From an uncultured Bradyrhizobium sp. (GTDB taxonomy: Bacteria > Pseudomonadota > Alphaproteobacteria > Rhizobiales > Xanthobacteraceae), in NCBI RefSeq assembly GCF_936943645.1, contig NZ_CAKZJO010000061.1, positions 1 to 55,178 on the forward strand: a DNA stretch of 55,178 bases. Reading direction: 5' to 3'. Under the pieces are notes generated by a model. The model did not search any database and was not told the DNA's origin. It saw only the letters and a program-made list of their open reading frames with translations. Shown here in pieces: positions 26,181 through 34,784 of this stretch. The first letter of the stretch is position 1. Each line of letters begins with the position of its first letter. A program made the position numbers and the translations under genes.

Positions 26181-27209
26181 TCATTGCTGCCGGGCCCATT
26201 CGACGATCGCGGCGGCCTCTGCGCCGGCCTGAACTTCCCAGGCGGCGACCGCAGGCGTTGCTGCCTTCCGGAGCGCGTTGATCAGGGAGGTCGGCGCCGG
26301 CTCGACGATGCGCACGCCGTTGTCGCGCATGCGCGCATAATTTTCGGTGGTGCGATGGGCCAACAGTGCGAACTGGCTTTGCTCGGTCTCGGCGGCGGCG
26401 GCCAGCACCTCACGCTGCACCGGCTCGGGCAGCCCGGCAAAATCCTCGCTGCGGACGAATGCGATCGAAACCGGCATGGCGTAGTTGATGGCGGTGAAGT
26501 GCGGCAGGAAGTCCCAGAGCTTGCGTCCCGCGCCGCCATCACCGGAGGTGAGGAATGCGTTTAGCCGATGCTCCTTCAATCCGGCGAGGGCGGTGTCCAT
26601 CGGCAGGAACTGCGCATTGGCGCCGGCCGCGCGCATGACCTCGCTGGAATTCGCATCATAGGCCCGCAGATTCAGCCTCGGCAAATCGTCGGCACCTTCC
26701 AGCGCGCGCGCCGACCAAAGCCCCGTGGCGGGCCAGATCGTCAGATAGAGCAGCTTGAGGCCGCGCGCCGCCAGCGCCTTCTCGTAGAGCGGGCGCGCCC
26801 GTGCATTGGTGGCGCGGGCGATTTCGGCCGATTGCACGAGGAAGGGCAGGGTGGACAATCCCAGCACGGGATCGACGCCGGAGAGCGCGCCCGCGAAAGC
26901 ATCGCCGCCGGCGATCCGGCCATCGAGCGCGGCGCGCGGCATCTCGCCCGAATTGATCTTGAGGCTGTTGTCGAAGGCGTTCGCCACGGTCACAAAACCG
27001 TTCGTGCGCGCCGCCACGCGACCGGCGAAGGTGGTGAGGCCGATCCCGGAGATGTTATTCTCAGGGTATTCCGTGGTCATCCGCCAAGTGACCTGAGAAG
27101 CAACCTGGGAAGTGACGCGCGGGCTTTCCTCCGCGGCGGCTGGCGCGAGGCCCAGCGCGAGCGCGACAAAGGCGAAGACAACTCGGATCCGTTTGGCGGG
27201 GTGACGCAT
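26181..27209 (-). CDS. TRAP-type C4-dicarboxylate transporter substrate-binding protein (orphan DctP)
   Basis: The 342-residue periplasmic binding protein has a signal peptide (KRIRVVFAFVALALGLAPAAAEE). The mature part has the DctP-family layout, with a substrate-clamping arginine region (NLRAYDANSSEVMRAAGANA) and the partner motif VSIAFVRSEDF. The start at 27209 gives a clean signal peptide; the frame extends to 27233. No dctQ or dctM membrane genes are adjacent, so it must serve a distant permease or act as an orphan sensor or receptor. It is divergent from the lytic transglycosylase, and the gap between the starts is only about 40 bp. Confidence 0.85.
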   Translation of the reverse strand: MRHPAKRIRVVFAFVALALGLAPAAAEESPRVTSQVASQVTWRMTTEYPENNISGIGLTTFAGRVAARTNGFVTVANAFDNSLKINSGEMPRAALDGRIAGGDAFAGALSGVDPVLGLSTLPFLVQSAEIARATNARARPLYEKALAARGLKLLYLTIWPATGLWSARALEGADDLPRLNLRAYDANSSEVMRAAGANAQFLPMDTALAGLKEHRLNAFLTSGDGGAGRKLWDFLPHFTAINYAMPVSIAFVRSEDFAGLPEPVQREVLAAAAETEQSQFALLAHRTTENYARMRDNGVRIVEPAPTSLINALRKAATPAVAAWEVQAGAEAAAIVEWARQQ

Positions 27210-27252
27210 TGGGAGAGACAGGTCAGGCAGCATATTGGCAACTCATCGAACC

Positions 27253-28344
27253 ATGGCAGGATGTCACAACCGGGCAGGTCACCTTGTTGCACGCCGCACC
27301 GGGGCGCGCCACAGCCATGCCTGCCCATGGTTGAGGCGGATTGCATTGCCGGTGATCGCCGCGCTGCTCGTTTCTGCGATGCAGGCGCCGGCGGCGGATG
27401 ACCCGCCCGCAACGCCAGACACGGCTGCGCCGAGCGTCGAGGAGCCCGCAAAGCCGCCGGAGACGTCCCAAGAGAAACCCCAAGAGAAATCTCAAGAGAA
27501 ATCTCAGGAGAAATCTCAGGAGAAATCCCCCGACGCGCGCGAGAGCGATACGCGGGAGTCGATCTGCCTGATCGTCGAGGCCGCCGCGCGCGATGCCAAT
27601 CTGCCGCTGGAATTCTTCGCCCGGGTGATCTGGCAGGAAAGCCGCTTCCAGGCCGACGCAGTCGGTCCCACGACACGCAGCGGCGAGCATGCACAGGGAA
27701 TCGCGCAGTTCATGCCGGGCACGGCAAGCGAGCGCGGGCTGCTCGATCCGTTCAATCCGGTGCAGGCGCTGCCGAAATCAGCGGAGTTCTTGAGCGAGCT
27801 GCGTTCCCAGTTCGGCAATCTCGGGCTGGCGGCGGCTGCCTACAATGCCGGCCCGCGGCGCGTGCAGGAATGGCTTGCCGGCACCGGCGGCATGCCGGAG
27901 CAGACCCGCAACTACGTCTACGCCATCACCGGCACCAGCGTCGATGCCTGGGCCAAGGCGGGCGGTACCGGCAAGGGGCCGCCGAGCTCGCCGCCGACGA
28001 GCTGTCGCGATCTGATGGCGCTGCTCAAGCGCGCGCCGAATGCGTTCGTCGCCGAGCTCGAGCAGCATATCGAACTCGCAGCCGCAAAGGCCTGGGGCGT
28101 GCAGCTCGCCGCCGGGTTCGACCGCAACAGGGCGCTGGCGATGTACTCCCGCGCCGTGACGCGGCTCAGCACCGTGATCGGTGCGCGCGATCCGAGCCTG
28201 CTCTCATCGGTGATGCGCAGCCGCGGCACGCGTGCGTTCTATCAGGTGCGTATCGGTGCGGATACGCGGAGCGAGGCGGATGATCTCTGCAACCGGATCC
28301 GGAAAGCGGGCGGGGCCTGCTTCGTGTTGAAGAACCGGGTGTGA
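27253..28344 (+). CDS. Lytic transglycosylase (SLT family) with Q-E-K-S repeats and SPOR-like end
   Basis: The 363-residue exported enzyme cleaves peptidoglycan glycan strands. The signal region is RRIALPVIAALLVSAMQAPA. Five 4-residue QEKS/QEKP repeats form a charged linker. The SLT domain follows with the catalytic glutamate in WQESRF, then GIAQFMPGT and AAYNAGP. The last ~35 residues (FYQVRIGADTRSEADDLC...GGACFVLKN) resemble one SPOR repeat, which would target septal glycan. The start is uncertain: ATG 27253, TTG 27235 or a TTG just before the signal peptide; none has a good ribosome site. Confidence 0.88.
   Translation: MAGCHNRAGHLVARRTGARHSHACPWLRRIALPVIAALLVSAMQAPAADDPPATPDTAAPSVEEPAKPPETSQEKPQEKSQEKSQEKSQEKSPDARESDTRESICLIVEAAARDANLPLEFFARVIWQESRFQADAVGPTTRSGEHAQGIAQFMPGTASERGLLDPFNPVQALPKSAEFLSELRSQFGNLGLAAAAYNAGPRRVQEWLAGTGGMPEQTRNYVYAITGTSVDAWAKAGGTGKGPPSSPPTSCRDLMALLKRAPNAFVAELEQHIELAAAKAWGVQLAAGFDRNRALAMYSRAVTRLSTVIGARDPSLLSSVMRSRGTRAFYQVRIGADTRSEADDLCNRIRKAGGACFVLKNRV
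27469..27528 (+). repeat. Five tandem 12-bp coding repeats
   Basis: Five units of CARGAGAAAYCY encode QEKP-(QEKS)4 in the transglycosylase linker. Unit length is a multiple of three, so copy-number change would lengthen or shorten the linker without frameshift. Confidence 0.9.
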
Positions 28345-28370
28345 GCGGGTAGGGGCAATGTGTCTCTCCT

Positions 28371-28482
28371 TCGTCATTCCGGGGCGCGCCCGCTTGGGCG
28401 CGAGCCCGGAATCCATTGTGCAGCGATCTCTGCGGCCTGATGGATTCCGGGGTCGGCTCTTCGAGCCGCCCCGGAATGACGG
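28371..28482. repeat. Palindromic intergenic repeat, family C (copy 1)
   Basis: The arms CGTCATTCCGGGGCG ... CCGGAATCCAT and ATGGATTCCGGGG ... CCCCGGAATGACG flank a variable centre. A second copy lies at 48104-48202. It occupies most of the 240-bp gap between the transglycosylase and azlC. Confidence 0.8.
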
Positions 28483-28584
28483 CGGTGGGTGTGTTGTGCA
28501 TGCCAGCCCCGCCGCGGGCTTCCTTGACGTGGGCGCCAGCATTGCCCGTTATGCAGGCACGATTCCTCACCAGCCAAAGCATCC

Positions 28585-29325
28585 GTGGCGCTTCCTCCGC
28601 TCGATTCACCGCAATGGAGCAGTTCCTGGCTTGCCTTCGGCTGGGGGCTGCGCTCGGTCACGCAGACGATCCTCACGCTCGTCCTGTTCGCGACCTATCT
28701 CGGCATCGGCGCGCTCGCCCATGACAGCCATTTCAGCCTGCTCTGGGCGCTCTGCTCGACACTGTTCGTCTGGGCCGGCCCGGCGCAGATCATCCTGATC
28801 ACGACGCTCGGCTCGGGCGCCACCGTCATCCAGTCGGCGATTGCGGTCACCGTCAGCGCCATCAGGCTGTTTCCGATGGTGGTCTCGGTGCTGCCTTTGA
28901 TGCGCACGCCGACCACCAAGCGGCGTGAGCTGTTCTTCGCCGCGCATCTCACGGCCGTGACGCTGTGGGTCGAGTGCCATCGCTTCCTGCCGCAGGTGCC
29001 GCGCGAGCGGCGCATCGCCTTTGTCAACGGGCTTGGCTTCGGCCTCGTCTCGGTGTGCCTCACCGCCAACACGGTCGGCTATTTCCTCGCCGCCAATCTG
29101 ACGCAGACGCTTGGTGCCGCGATCCTGATGCTGACGCCGCTGTCCTTCCTGTTCTCGACCGCGCGCAACAGCCGCGAGGCCGCCGACGTGGTCGCGCTGG
29201 CGCTCGGCGTTCTGCTCTATCCGCTGGCCGCGAAGATGAACTCCGGCCTCGACATCCTCGTCAGTGGGCTCGTCGCCGGTACGATCGCCTATGGCGTGCA
29301 TTGGTGGCGGGAGGTGCGCGCATGA
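28585..29325 (+). CDS. azlC: AzlC family branched-chain amino acid exporter, large subunit
   Basis: The 246-residue integral membrane protein has about seven hydrophobic helices. The AzlC pattern is clear: GWGLRSVTQTILTLVLFATYLGIGALA, then LLWALCSTLFVWAGPAQIIL and a conserved SAIRLFPMVVSVLPLMR. With AzlD it forms a two-component exporter of branched-chain amino acids. The start is a GTG at 28585 with a weak ribosome site; no better start exists before the first helix. The stop overlaps the azlD start (ATGA), showing translational coupling. Confidence 0.88.
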   Translation: MALPPLDSPQWSSSWLAFGWGLRSVTQTILTLVLFATYLGIGALAHDSHFSLLWALCSTLFVWAGPAQIILITTLGSGATVIQSAIAVTVSAIRLFPMVVSVLPLMRTPTTKRRELFFAAHLTAVTLWVECHRFLPQVPRERRIAFVNGLGFGLVSVCLTANTVGYFLAANLTQTLGAAILMLTPLSFLFSTARNSREAADVVALALGVLLYPLAAKMNSGLDILVSGLVAGTIAYGVHWWREVRA

Positions 29326-29672
29326 GCTACGCGCAGCTCATCGGCGACTGGCAGGCGCTCGTCGTGCTGTTCGTCGCCGGCGTCGTTCCCAACCAGATCT
29401 GGCGCATGCTGGGCCTGTGGTTCGGCGGCGGCATCGACGAAGGCTCCGAGCTGCTGGTCTGGGTGCGGGCGGTCGCGACCGCGATCCTCGCCGGCGTCAT
29501 CGCCCAGATCGTGGTCCAACCGCCGGGCGCGCTCGCCAGCGTACCCGATGGCTTGCGCTACGGCGCGGTGGCCGCCGGCCTCGTCGTGTTCCTGCTGACC
29601 CGCCGCTCGATCTTTGCGGGCGTCGTGACCGGTGAAGTCTTCATGCTGGCCGGCAAGTGGTGGTTGGGCTAA
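29322..29672 (+). CDS. azlD: AzlD family branched-chain amino acid exporter, small subunit
   Basis: The 116-residue membrane protein has four hydrophobic segments, the AzlD size. The segments WQALVVLFVAGVVPNQIWRMLG and VWVRAVATAILAGVIAQIVV match the family. The ATG overlaps the azlC stop codon, giving 1:1 coupled expression. It is followed 32 bp later by trmO. Confidence 0.88.
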   Translation: MSYAQLIGDWQALVVLFVAGVVPNQIWRMLGLWFGGGIDEGSELLVWVRAVATAILAGVIAQIVVQPPGALASVPDGLRYGAVAAGLVVFLLTRRSIFAGVVTGEVFMLAGKWWLG

Positions 29673-29704
29673 AACCGCCGGCGAACAGCTAGGGAACAGG
29701 ACAT

Positions 29705-30196
29705 ATGGTTCGCGAACAGGAGCTCCGCGAGGGCGAGGTCGCCATCGAGCTGCCGCCGACGCAGGATGCCGGCCTCGTCTTCATCGGCCGCATCCGCACG
29801 CCCTGGACGTCGCGGCTGGAGACGCCGCGGCAGGGGCGTCAGGACGGCCCGGTGTGCCGGCTCGAGATCTTCGAGCCGTTCGTGCCGGCCATCAAGGGCG
29901 TCGACTTCTACAGCAATCTCGAAGTGCTTTACTGGCTCGACCAGTCGCGCCGCGACATCATCCTGCAGAGCCCGAAGAACAACGAGAAGACCCGCGGCAC
30001 GTTTTCGCTGCGCTCGCCGGTGCGGCCCAATCCGATCGGCACGTCGATCGTGAAGCTGGTCGGCATCGAGGGCAACACGATCCTGGTGCGCGGCCTCGAC
30101 TGCATCGACAACACGCCACTGATCGACATCAAGCCCGACCGCTGCGAGTTTACGCCACTGGCTGCGCCGCAGAAGGGTGATTTCGAGACGGAGTGA
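29705..30196 (+). CDS. trmO: tRNA (N6-threonylcarbamoyladenosine-37) methyltransferase TrmO-like
   Basis: The 163-residue TsaA/YaeB-type protein is predicted to N6-methylate the t6A at position 37 of tRNA-Thr using S-adenosylmethionine. The beta-barrel core is visible as FIGRIRTPW, VCRLEIFEPFVPAI, LEVLYWLDQSRRD and RGTFSLRSPVRPNPIGTS, the last being the family signature. It is shorter than E. coli TrmO (about 235) and lacks the C-terminal domain, as usual for alphaproteobacterial homologues. It is probably in one transcript with azlCD, but a functional link is not obvious. Confidence 0.88.
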   Translation: MVREQELREGEVAIELPPTQDAGLVFIGRIRTPWTSRLETPRQGRQDGPVCRLEIFEPFVPAIKGVDFYSNLEVLYWLDQSRRDIILQSPKNNEKTRGTFSLRSPVRPNPIGTSIVKLVGIEGNTILVRGLDCIDNTPLIDIKPDRCEFTPLAAPQKGDFETE

Positions 30197-30218
30197 GAGG
30201 GCACTCCGCTCTCACCTT

Positions 30219-30305
30219 GTCATTGCGAGCGTAGCGAAGCAATCCAGGCTGCTTCCCGCAGAGACAGTCTGGATTGCTTCGTCGCAAGGGCTCCTCGCAA
30301 TGACG
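30219..30305. repeat. Palindromic intergenic repeat, family B (copy 2)
   Basis: The edge TGTCATTGCGAGCG and its complement CGCAATGACG flank the arms GAAGCAATCCAG and CTGGATTGCTTC. It is the same family as positions 1-70. It lies at the convergent junction of trmO and the HIT gene, where the hairpin could serve as terminator. Confidence 0.85.
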
Positions 30306-30323
30306 GGTGGATAGAGCCGAGCT

Positions 30324-30752
30324 TTAGCCCGCCTTCAACGCCGCGATCAGCTTGGTCGCGTTCTCTTCCAGCACCTTGACGTCTTCCTTGCGGCTCGCCG
30401 GCGGCAGCATGGCGACGCCGTCGTGGCGCGGCATCACGTGCATGTGCAGGTGAAACACCACCTGTCCGCCGGCGGGCTCGTTGAACTGCTGGATGGTGAT
30501 TCCGTCGGCGTTGAACGCCTTCATGGCGGCGGCCGCGATCTTGTGCGCGCCGCGGGCGACATGGGCGTAGTCATCAGGCTTGATGTCGAGGATGTTGCGG
30601 GCCGGGGCCTTCGGGATCACCAGCGTGTGGCCGGGAACGCGCGGCATGATGTCGAGGAAGGCGAAGACGTGCTCGTCCTCATAGACCTTGCTGCAGGGCA
30701 GCTCGCCGCGCAGGATCTTTGCGAAGATGTTGTTGGTGTCGTAGCTGGTCAT
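30324..30752 (-). CDS. HIT family nucleotide hydrolase
   Basis: The 142-residue protein of the histidine-triad superfamily hydrolyses or transfers nucleoside phosphates such as adenosine phosphoramidates. The triad motif HLHMHVMP near residue 100 is complete, and the N-terminal NIFAKILRGELPCSKVYEDE is the usual HinT-like start. The ATG at 30752 follows GGGAGCC. It is the first or last gene of a minus-strand run with the acyltransferase-like gene 63 bp upstream. Confidence 0.93.
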   Translation of the reverse strand: MTSYDTNNIFAKILRGELPCSKVYEDEHVFAFLDIMPRVPGHTLVIPKAPARNILDIKPDDYAHVARGAHKIAAAAMKAFNADGITIQQFNEPAGGQVVFHLHMHVMPRHDGVAMLPPASRKEDVKVLEENATKLIAALKAG

Positions 30753-30815
30753 GACGGCTCCCGGGAAACTCTGCGCTCTCATTTTGCGCCTACTGTCACC
30801 AGCCGCGGCGAGGCG

Positions 30816-32057
30816 TCAAGGCGCCTCGTCGGCGCCTTTGCGGAACGGGCCGAGCTCGGCGAGCTCCCGTCCGGCCTCGGCCACGTAGGCACGTTCGCGC
30901 TTGAGGTAATCGCCGATGGCGCGGCGCAGGCCGGGATCGGCGATGAAGTGGGCGGAATGCGTGGTTCGCGGCAGGTAGCCGCGCGCGATCTTGTGCTCGC
31001 CTTGCGCGCCGGCCTCCACATGCCTGAGGCCGCGTTTGATGGCGAAGTCGATCGCCTGATAGTAGCAGACCTCGAAATGCAGGAACGGATGATGCTCGAC
31101 CGCGCCCCAGTTGCGGCCGAACAGCGTGTCGGAGCCGATGAAGTTGATCGCGCCGGCAATCCAGCGATCGTTGCGGCGGGCCATCACCAGCAGCACGTCC
31201 TCTGCCATGGTCTCGCCGATCAGCGAGAAGAATTCGCGGGTCAGATAAGGCCGGCCCCATTTGCGCGAGCCGGTCTCCATGTAGAAGTCGAAGAAGGCGT
31301 CCCAGGCGTCCTCGGTGATGTCCTTGCCGGTGAGCCAGTGGATGGTGATGCCGGCGGCCAGCGCCTCGCGCCGCTCGCGCTTGATCGATTTGCGGTGGCG
31401 CGAGTTCAGCGTCGCCAGGAAGTCGTCGAAGGTCGCAAAGCCCTCATTGTGCCAGTGGAACTGCTGGTCGGTGCGCTGCAGGAAGCCGTGCTCGGCGAGC
31501 AGCTTCCATTCGGTTTCCCGTGCAAAGGTGACATGGACCGAGGAGGCCTTGCTGACGCCGCACAGCGCCACAAGGCCGCTCGCCAGCGCATCCATGATGC
31601 GCTCGCGGTCGACACCGTCGCGGACGAGGAGGCGTGGTCCCGTTGCCGGGGTGAAGGGAACCGAGACCTGGAGCTTCGGATAATAGCGCCCGCCGGCACG
31701 CTCATAGGCGTCCGCCCAGCCGCGGTCGAAGACGTACTCGCCCTGGGAATGCGATTTCAGATAGCAGGGCACGACGCCGGCCACCTGGCCATCGACCTTG
31801 GCCACGAGGTGGCGCGGGCCCCAGCCGGTGCGGATCGTCGCCGAACCCGAGCTCTCGATTGCGGAGAGAAAGGCGTGGGAGACGAAGGGGTTATAGGCGG
31901 GTTTTAAGAGTCCAAGGGAATCGCCTGGAAGTCCGGATGAGATTCCGCTGCCAGCCCCATTGCACCGTCCGCCGGGATTGGCGCAGGCGTCCCAATCCTC
32001 CGGTGACACGTTGCCAATCGAAGGTACGGCCTCGAGCGTGATTTCGGATGATGCCAT
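30816..32057 (-). CDS. GNAT/FemAB-like N-acyltransferase (DUF482)
   Basis: The 413-residue cytoplasmic protein has the double GNAT fold layout of the DUF482 (peptidogalycan biosynthesis) family: the N-terminal PFVSHAFLSAIESSGSA, the GVVPCYLKSHSQGEYVFDRGW strand-loop, the long basic helix STFDDFLATLNSRHRKSIKRER-type region, and the late HFEVCYYQAIDFAIKRGLRHVEAGAQGEHK motif. Such proteins may transfer amino acids or acyl groups; the substrate is unproven. The longer open frame to 32342 crosses a palindromic repeat and is rejected. It is downstream of the phosphodiesterase and RidA genes on the same strand. Confidence 0.85.
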   Translation of the reverse strand: MASSEITLEAVPSIGNVSPEDWDACANPGGRCNGAGSGISSGLPGDSLGLLKPAYNPFVSHAFLSAIESSGSATIRTGWGPRHLVAKVDGQVAGVVPCYLKSHSQGEYVFDRGWADAYERAGGRYYPKLQVSVPFTPATGPRLLVRDGVDRERIMDALASGLVALCGVSKASSVHVTFARETEWKLLAEHGFLQRTDQQFHWHNEGFATFDDFLATLNSRHRKSIKRERREALAAGITIHWLTGKDITEDAWDAFFDFYMETGSRKWGRPYLTREFFSLIGETMAEDVLLVMARRNDRWIAGAINFIGSDTLFGRNWGAVEHHPFLHFEVCYYQAIDFAIKRGLRHVEAGAQGEHKIARGYLPRTTHSAHFIADPGLRRAIGDYLKRERAYVAEAGRELAELGPFRKGADEAP

Positions 32058-32111
32058 CGTGCCCAAGATCGTGCATTGCAGCAGCGACTTCAAGGGGTGG
32101 GGAACACGGGT

Positions 32112-32246
32112 CTCGTGCCCCGGACGCAGCGCAGAACGTAGTGGTGCGCTGCTGAGCCGGGGCCCATCTAGCCGTTTGCCGTGCCGCCTGCTGGGTCCCG
32201 GCTCTGCGCAGGAGCGTTGCACGCTGCAGCGCGTCCGGGACACGAG
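32112..32246. repeat. Nested palindromic repeat, family A (copy 2)
   Basis: The arms CTCGTGCCCCGGACGC and GCGTCCGGGACACGAG, with inner arms GAGCCGGGGCCC and GGGTCCCGGCTC, match the copies at 100-235 and 46177-46316. It is inserted between two co-oriented genes and so may split or attenuate their transcript. Confidence 0.85.
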
Positions 32247-32260
32247 TGCCGTTCGCGAGC

Positions 32261-33007
32261 CTACGGCACGAACCCCTCGAAGATCATCTGATCCGCATAC
32301 TGCGCCACCCGGGTCCGCTGCTCGCTCGTCCGCACGGTCCATCCCAGCAGGGCGCAGCCGAACAGGTTGCGGGCGATCCAGGGGGCTGGGGCGGGAAGGT
32401 GATCGACCTTGAAAGCGACGAAGTGGGGCTGGGTCTGGAAGCCGTGGCGCAGGTACAGCATGCTGTCGCGCTGCGCCTGGGTGAGCTTGGCCCAGTAATC
32501 GTCCTCATAGCTGCGCTGCGCGACGATGCCGCGCGGGCGGTTGGGCAAGAGCTGGCGCAGCGCCAGCACCTGGTCGGGGTCGAAGGACATGCCGACGGCC
32601 CGCCCTTGATAGGACGAGAGCACCTCGGCCATCCGCCGCACCAGCTTGCGGTCGCGGTCAAAATGGCTCTTCACCTCGATCACCAGCGGCACGCGGCCGG
32701 CGACCATGGCGCAGAGGTCGGACAGCGACATCATTCGCTCGTCCGTGTCCTTGAATTTGACCGCTTTCAGCTCCGCGGCGGTCTTCGACACGACCTCGCC
32801 GGTGGCCTCGGTGAGACGCCCAAGCGCATGGTCGTGATGCACCATGGCCTCGCCGTCGGCGGAGAGCTGGATATCGACCTCGATCGCGAAATTGCCGGCG
32901 ATCGCAGCTTGCACTGCGCCCGGCATGTTCTCGACGATGCCGCGAGAGATGTCATGCAGGCCGCGATGGGCGACCGGCCGGGCTGTCAGCCAATCCGGAG
33001 CGCGCAT
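32261..33007 (-). CDS. Glycerophosphodiester phosphodiesterase
   Basis: The 248-residue TIM-barrel enzyme hydrolyses glycerophosphodiesters to glycerol 3-phosphate and an alcohol. The catalytic HRG motif is in PVAHRGLHD, the metal ligands are in EVDIQLSADG, and the second histidine is in MVHHDHALGR; all are intact. It has no signal peptide, so it is cytoplasmic. It lies 5 bp from the RidA gene on the same strand, so the two are co-transcribed. A role in phospholipid headgroup recycling is inferred. Confidence 0.93.
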   Translation of the reverse strand: MRAPDWLTARPVAHRGLHDISRGIVENMPGAVQAAIAGNFAIEVDIQLSADGEAMVHHDHALGRLTEATGEVVSKTAAELKAVKFKDTDERMMSLSDLCAMVAGRVPLVIEVKSHFDRDRKLVRRMAEVLSSYQGRAVGMSFDPDQVLALRQLLPNRPRGIVAQRSYEDDYWAKLTQAQRDSMLYLRHGFQTQPHFVAFKVDHLPAPAPWIARNLFGCALLGWTVRTSEQRTRVAQYADQMIFEGFVP

Positions 33008-33012
33008 TCGTC

Positions 33013-33480
33013 TCAGGCGACCTCGAACACGCCTTCGACCTCGACCGCCGCGTCCGCAGGCAGGGAGGCCACACCGACGGTGGTGCGGGCATGGCGGCCC
33101 TTGTCACCGAAGGCCGCGACCATCAGGTCGGAGGCACCGTTCAGCACCTTCGGCCCGTCCAGGAAGTCCGGCGCCGAGTTGATGAAGCCGCCGAGGCGCA
33201 CCACGCGCACCACCTTGTCGAGATCGCCGAGCGCGGCCTTGACCTGTGCCAGCAAATTGACCGCACAGCCGCGCGCGGCCGCGGCGCCGTCCTCGATCGA
33301 GACGCCGGCACCCAGCTTGCCCTTGGCGATCAGCTTGCCGGCGGGATCGAAGCAGACCTGGCCGGAGACGAACAGCAGATTACCGGTGCGCACGAACGGG
33401 ACGTAATTGGCGACGGGCGTGGGGGCCTCGTGCAGCTTGATGCCCTGTTCCGCCAGCTTCTGCTCGACCGTGCCCGCCAT
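33013..33480 (-). CDS. RidA family enamine/imine deaminase
   Basis: The 155-residue protein has the RidA/YjgF fold: NYVPFVRTGNLLFVSGQVCF, a central helix with DLDKVVRVVRLGGF, and the C-terminal RTTVGVASLPADAAVEVEG, where the conserved arginine binds the carboxylate of the imine intermediate. RidA enzymes hydrolyse reactive 2-aminoacrylate-type imines from pyridoxal-phosphate enzymes. It is the first gene of a run with the phosphodiesterase. A second RidA gene lies at 34785. Confidence 0.92.
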   Translation of the reverse strand: MAGTVEQKLAEQGIKLHEAPTPVANYVPFVRTGNLLFVSGQVCFDPAGKLIAKGKLGAGVSIEDGAAAARGCAVNLLAQVKAALGDLDKVVRVVRLGGFINSAPDFLDGPKVLNGASDLMVAAFGDKGRHARTTVGVASLPADAAVEVEGVFEVA

Positions 33481-33728
33481 GTCCGACCCTCGTTGTCCAA
33501 AAATCATTCGCCCCGGCGCGTCCGCAGGCGGCCGGGCGCGCCCTGTTTCGCCCATCGGGCGGCCACATGCAAGCAACCCGCAAGGGGCCGCCTTTTGTCG
33601 AGGCGCGGCCGCCGGTTCAACGGCAGAGCCGCAACTTTACGTGAAACGGCCTCAGTTGCGACGCAATGGAACGGTCATTAAAATGTCGAATCTGCGCTTC
33701 CCAGAGGATGCGTCCCCAAGGAATGGAC

Positions 33729-34574
33729 ATGGTGCACCTTTTCCGGACTTCGCTCGGTGTGATGGCGCTCGCGGCCGCCGGTCTCGGCCTTGGCGAGGGC
33801 GCACAGGCCGCCAACGGTCCGTTCCTGTCGCATCAGGCGCTCTATGACCTCAGCCTGGTGAAATCGCGCTCCAATTCGGTCAACAGCGCGCGCGGCCGCA
33901 TCCTCTACAACTTCACCGGCAGCTCCTGCGAGGGCTACACGTCAGAATTCCGTCAGGTGTCCGAGCTCGACAGCGGCGAGGGCAAGGTCACGCTCAGCGA
34001 CCTCCGCTCCAATTCCTGGGAAGACGCCGCGGGAAAAAGCTACCGCTTCAAGATCGAGACGCGCATGAACGAGGCGGATGCCGGCCGGGTCGACGGTTCG
34101 GCCGAGCGCGATGGCGACCACATCAACGTCAAGCTGAAGCTGCCATCGCCGAAGAATTTCACCCTCGACGGCAAGATCGTGTTTCCGACCGAGCAGATCC
34201 AGCGCATCATCGCCGCCGCCAAGGACGGCAAGTCGCTGCTTGAGCTCTCGGTCTATGACGGCTCCGACGACGGCCAGAAGGTCTACAACACGCTGACCGT
34301 GATCGGCCAGCCGATCCCCGCCGACCGCGCCACGGCGTCCGATCCGTCGACGTCGGACGAGCACATGAAGTCGCTCAAGCGCTGGCCCGTCACCGTCAGC
34401 TATTTCGATCGCGACGCCCAGCAGAAGGAGGGCGAGCAGACGCCGGTCTATGCGATGGCGTTCGAGCTCTACGAGAACGGTGTCTCGCGCCAGCTCGTGC
34501 TGGACTACAATGACTTCGTCATTTCCGGCGCGATGGGCAAGTTCGACGTCAAGGACAGTAAGCCCTGTAATTGA
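33729..34574 (+). CDS. eipB: Cell-envelope integrity protein EipB (DUF1849)
   Basis: The 281-residue periplasmic protein begins with a signal peptide (LFRTSLGVMALAAAGLGLGEGAQA). The chosen ATG at 33729 has AAGGA six bases before it; in-frame alternatives at 33666, 33708 and 33723 exist. The beta-rich body LYDLSLVKSRSNSVNSARG followed by NFTGSSCEGYTSEFRQ, and the terminal DSKPCN, carry the cysteine pair that forms the EipB disulfide. In Brucella EipB maintains envelope integrity. It is flanked by a D-family repeat downstream and divergent from RidA. Confidence 0.9.
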   Translation: MVHLFRTSLGVMALAAAGLGLGEGAQAANGPFLSHQALYDLSLVKSRSNSVNSARGRILYNFTGSSCEGYTSEFRQVSELDSGEGKVTLSDLRSNSWEDAAGKSYRFKIETRMNEADAGRVDGSAERDGDHINVKLKLPSPKNFTLDGKIVFPTEQIQRIIAAAKDGKSLLELSVYDGSDDGQKVYNTLTVIGQPIPADRATASDPSTSDEHMKSLKRWPVTVSYFDRDAQQKEGEQTPVYAMAFELYENGVSRQLVLDYNDFVISGAMGKFDVKDSKPCN

Positions 34575-34600
34575 AAGCCCATCTCTCCGCGCGAGCGGTG

Positions 34601-34697
34601 CCGTAGGGTGGGCAAAGGCGCGCACTTCGCGCGCCGTGCCCACCACCTTTCAGCAATGGGCAAAATCGTGGGCACGCTTCGCTTTGCCCACCCTACG
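34601..34697. repeat. Palindromic intergenic repeat, family D
   Basis: The perfect arms CGTAGGGTGGGCAAAG and CTTTGCCCACCCTACG enclose a second pair, GCGCGC and GTGCCCAC/GTGGGCAC. It lies between eipB and the second RidA gene. There is one copy in this window. Confidence 0.8.
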
Positions 34698-34784
34698 AGA
34701 CCTATCCTCGCGGGTGACAGACTAGCTCTCGTCACACTCTCCGGCTACGCTTCCTCCCAACCAGAAACCTCAGGGAGCCAGCTC

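Noticed and set aside
27469..27528. CRISPR-like short tandem repeats
   Set aside because: The 12-bp units have no spacers and lie in an open coding frame.
32112..32246. Possible transposon inverted ends at the family-A repeat
   Set aside because: No transposase or long ORF is associated. The element is a short self-complementary palindrome and appears in three places.
30816..32342. Longer 508-codon start for the DUF482 gene
   Set aside because: The extension passes through the family-A palindrome, so the ATG at 32057 is preferred.
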